This document shows, piece after piece, positions 14,289 through 14,329 of a stretch of DNA of 14,329 nucleotides; the first letter of the stretch is position 1, and every line of letters starts with the position of its first letter. This DNA is from Firmicutes bacterium UBA5301. Lineage in GTDB: Bacteria; Bacillota; UBA5301. The DNA lies in contig DHRX01000118.1 of assembly GCA_002408345.1 (NCBI GenBank), positions 1 to 14,329 on the forward strand, written 5' to 3'. The notes under the pieces are model-generated. The model ran no database searches. It saw nothing but the letters and a program-made list of their open reading frames with translations, and was not told the origin of the DNA. The position numbers and the translations under genes were made by a program.

Positions 14289-14329
14289 ACGGCTAGGTTA
14301 AGGGGCAATAATTTGCGATACGGTTAATA

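Noticed and set aside
1..14329. CRISPR arrays, tRNA or rRNA genes, insertion sequences, prophage
   Set aside because: No repeat-spacer pattern, RNA-gene signature, transposase or integrase-like product was seen on either strand.

Overview
The window comes from an endospore-forming Firmicute, most likely of class Clostridia. The evidence is a dipicolinate synthase pair (dpaA/dpaB) next to the lysine/DAP genes, followed by RNase J, the spore ClpP-like protease tepA and ylzJ. This is the same order as the Bacillus subtilis spoVF-asd-dapG-dapA-rnj-tepA-ylzJ cluster. Base composition is moderate, Shine-Dalgarno (SD) sites are strong, and GTG and TTG starts are common. Genus cannot be decided from sequence reading alone.

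Layout. Nearly everything lies on the minus strand, so transcription runs right to left. Starting at the right: a divergent plus-strand gene for a secreted SH3b-GH18 (spore-lytic type) glycosidase (12930-14288). Then, on the minus strand, an M16 zinc protease (12720-11491), dut (11488-11036), a small Spo0E-like protein with its own good promoter (10973-10764), and a glycine-rich general-stress-type protein (10679-10194) that ends at a rho-independent terminator (10137-10167). A new promoter then starts the large biosynthetic run: dapB, dpaA, dpaB, asd, dapG, dapA, rnj, tepA, ylzJ. A short Na/Pi-type transporter and uppP follow, and uppP is cut by the left edge. I see no convincing terminator inside the dapB-uppP run.

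How the genes work together. DapG, Asd, DapA and DapB carry aspartate to tetrahydrodipicolinate. DapA's product is also the substrate of the DpaA/DpaB dipicolinate synthase, so one cluster serves both cell wall/lysine supply and spore-core DPA. UppP recycles the undecaprenyl carrier for the wall. TepA and YlzJ act in the spore; in B. subtilis this pair (YmfB/YlzJ) contributes to degrading small acid-soluble spore proteins.

Most interesting signals. (1) A hairpin upstream of tepA pairs with its SD, and a sigma-G-like promoter lies inside and upstream of that hairpin so that its own transcript would lack the pairing arm. This suggests TepA is silenced on read-through mRNA and made only from the forespore promoter. 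(2) A sigma-K-like promoter lies in the dapB-dpaA gap. (3) The tepA 3' end and ylzJ 5' end are overprinted over 68 nt, giving TepA a strongly basic tail. (4) At four gene junctions the SD is embedded in the stop codon or last codons of the upstream gene. No wholly unknown multi-gene system is evident; the novelty is mainly regulatory.
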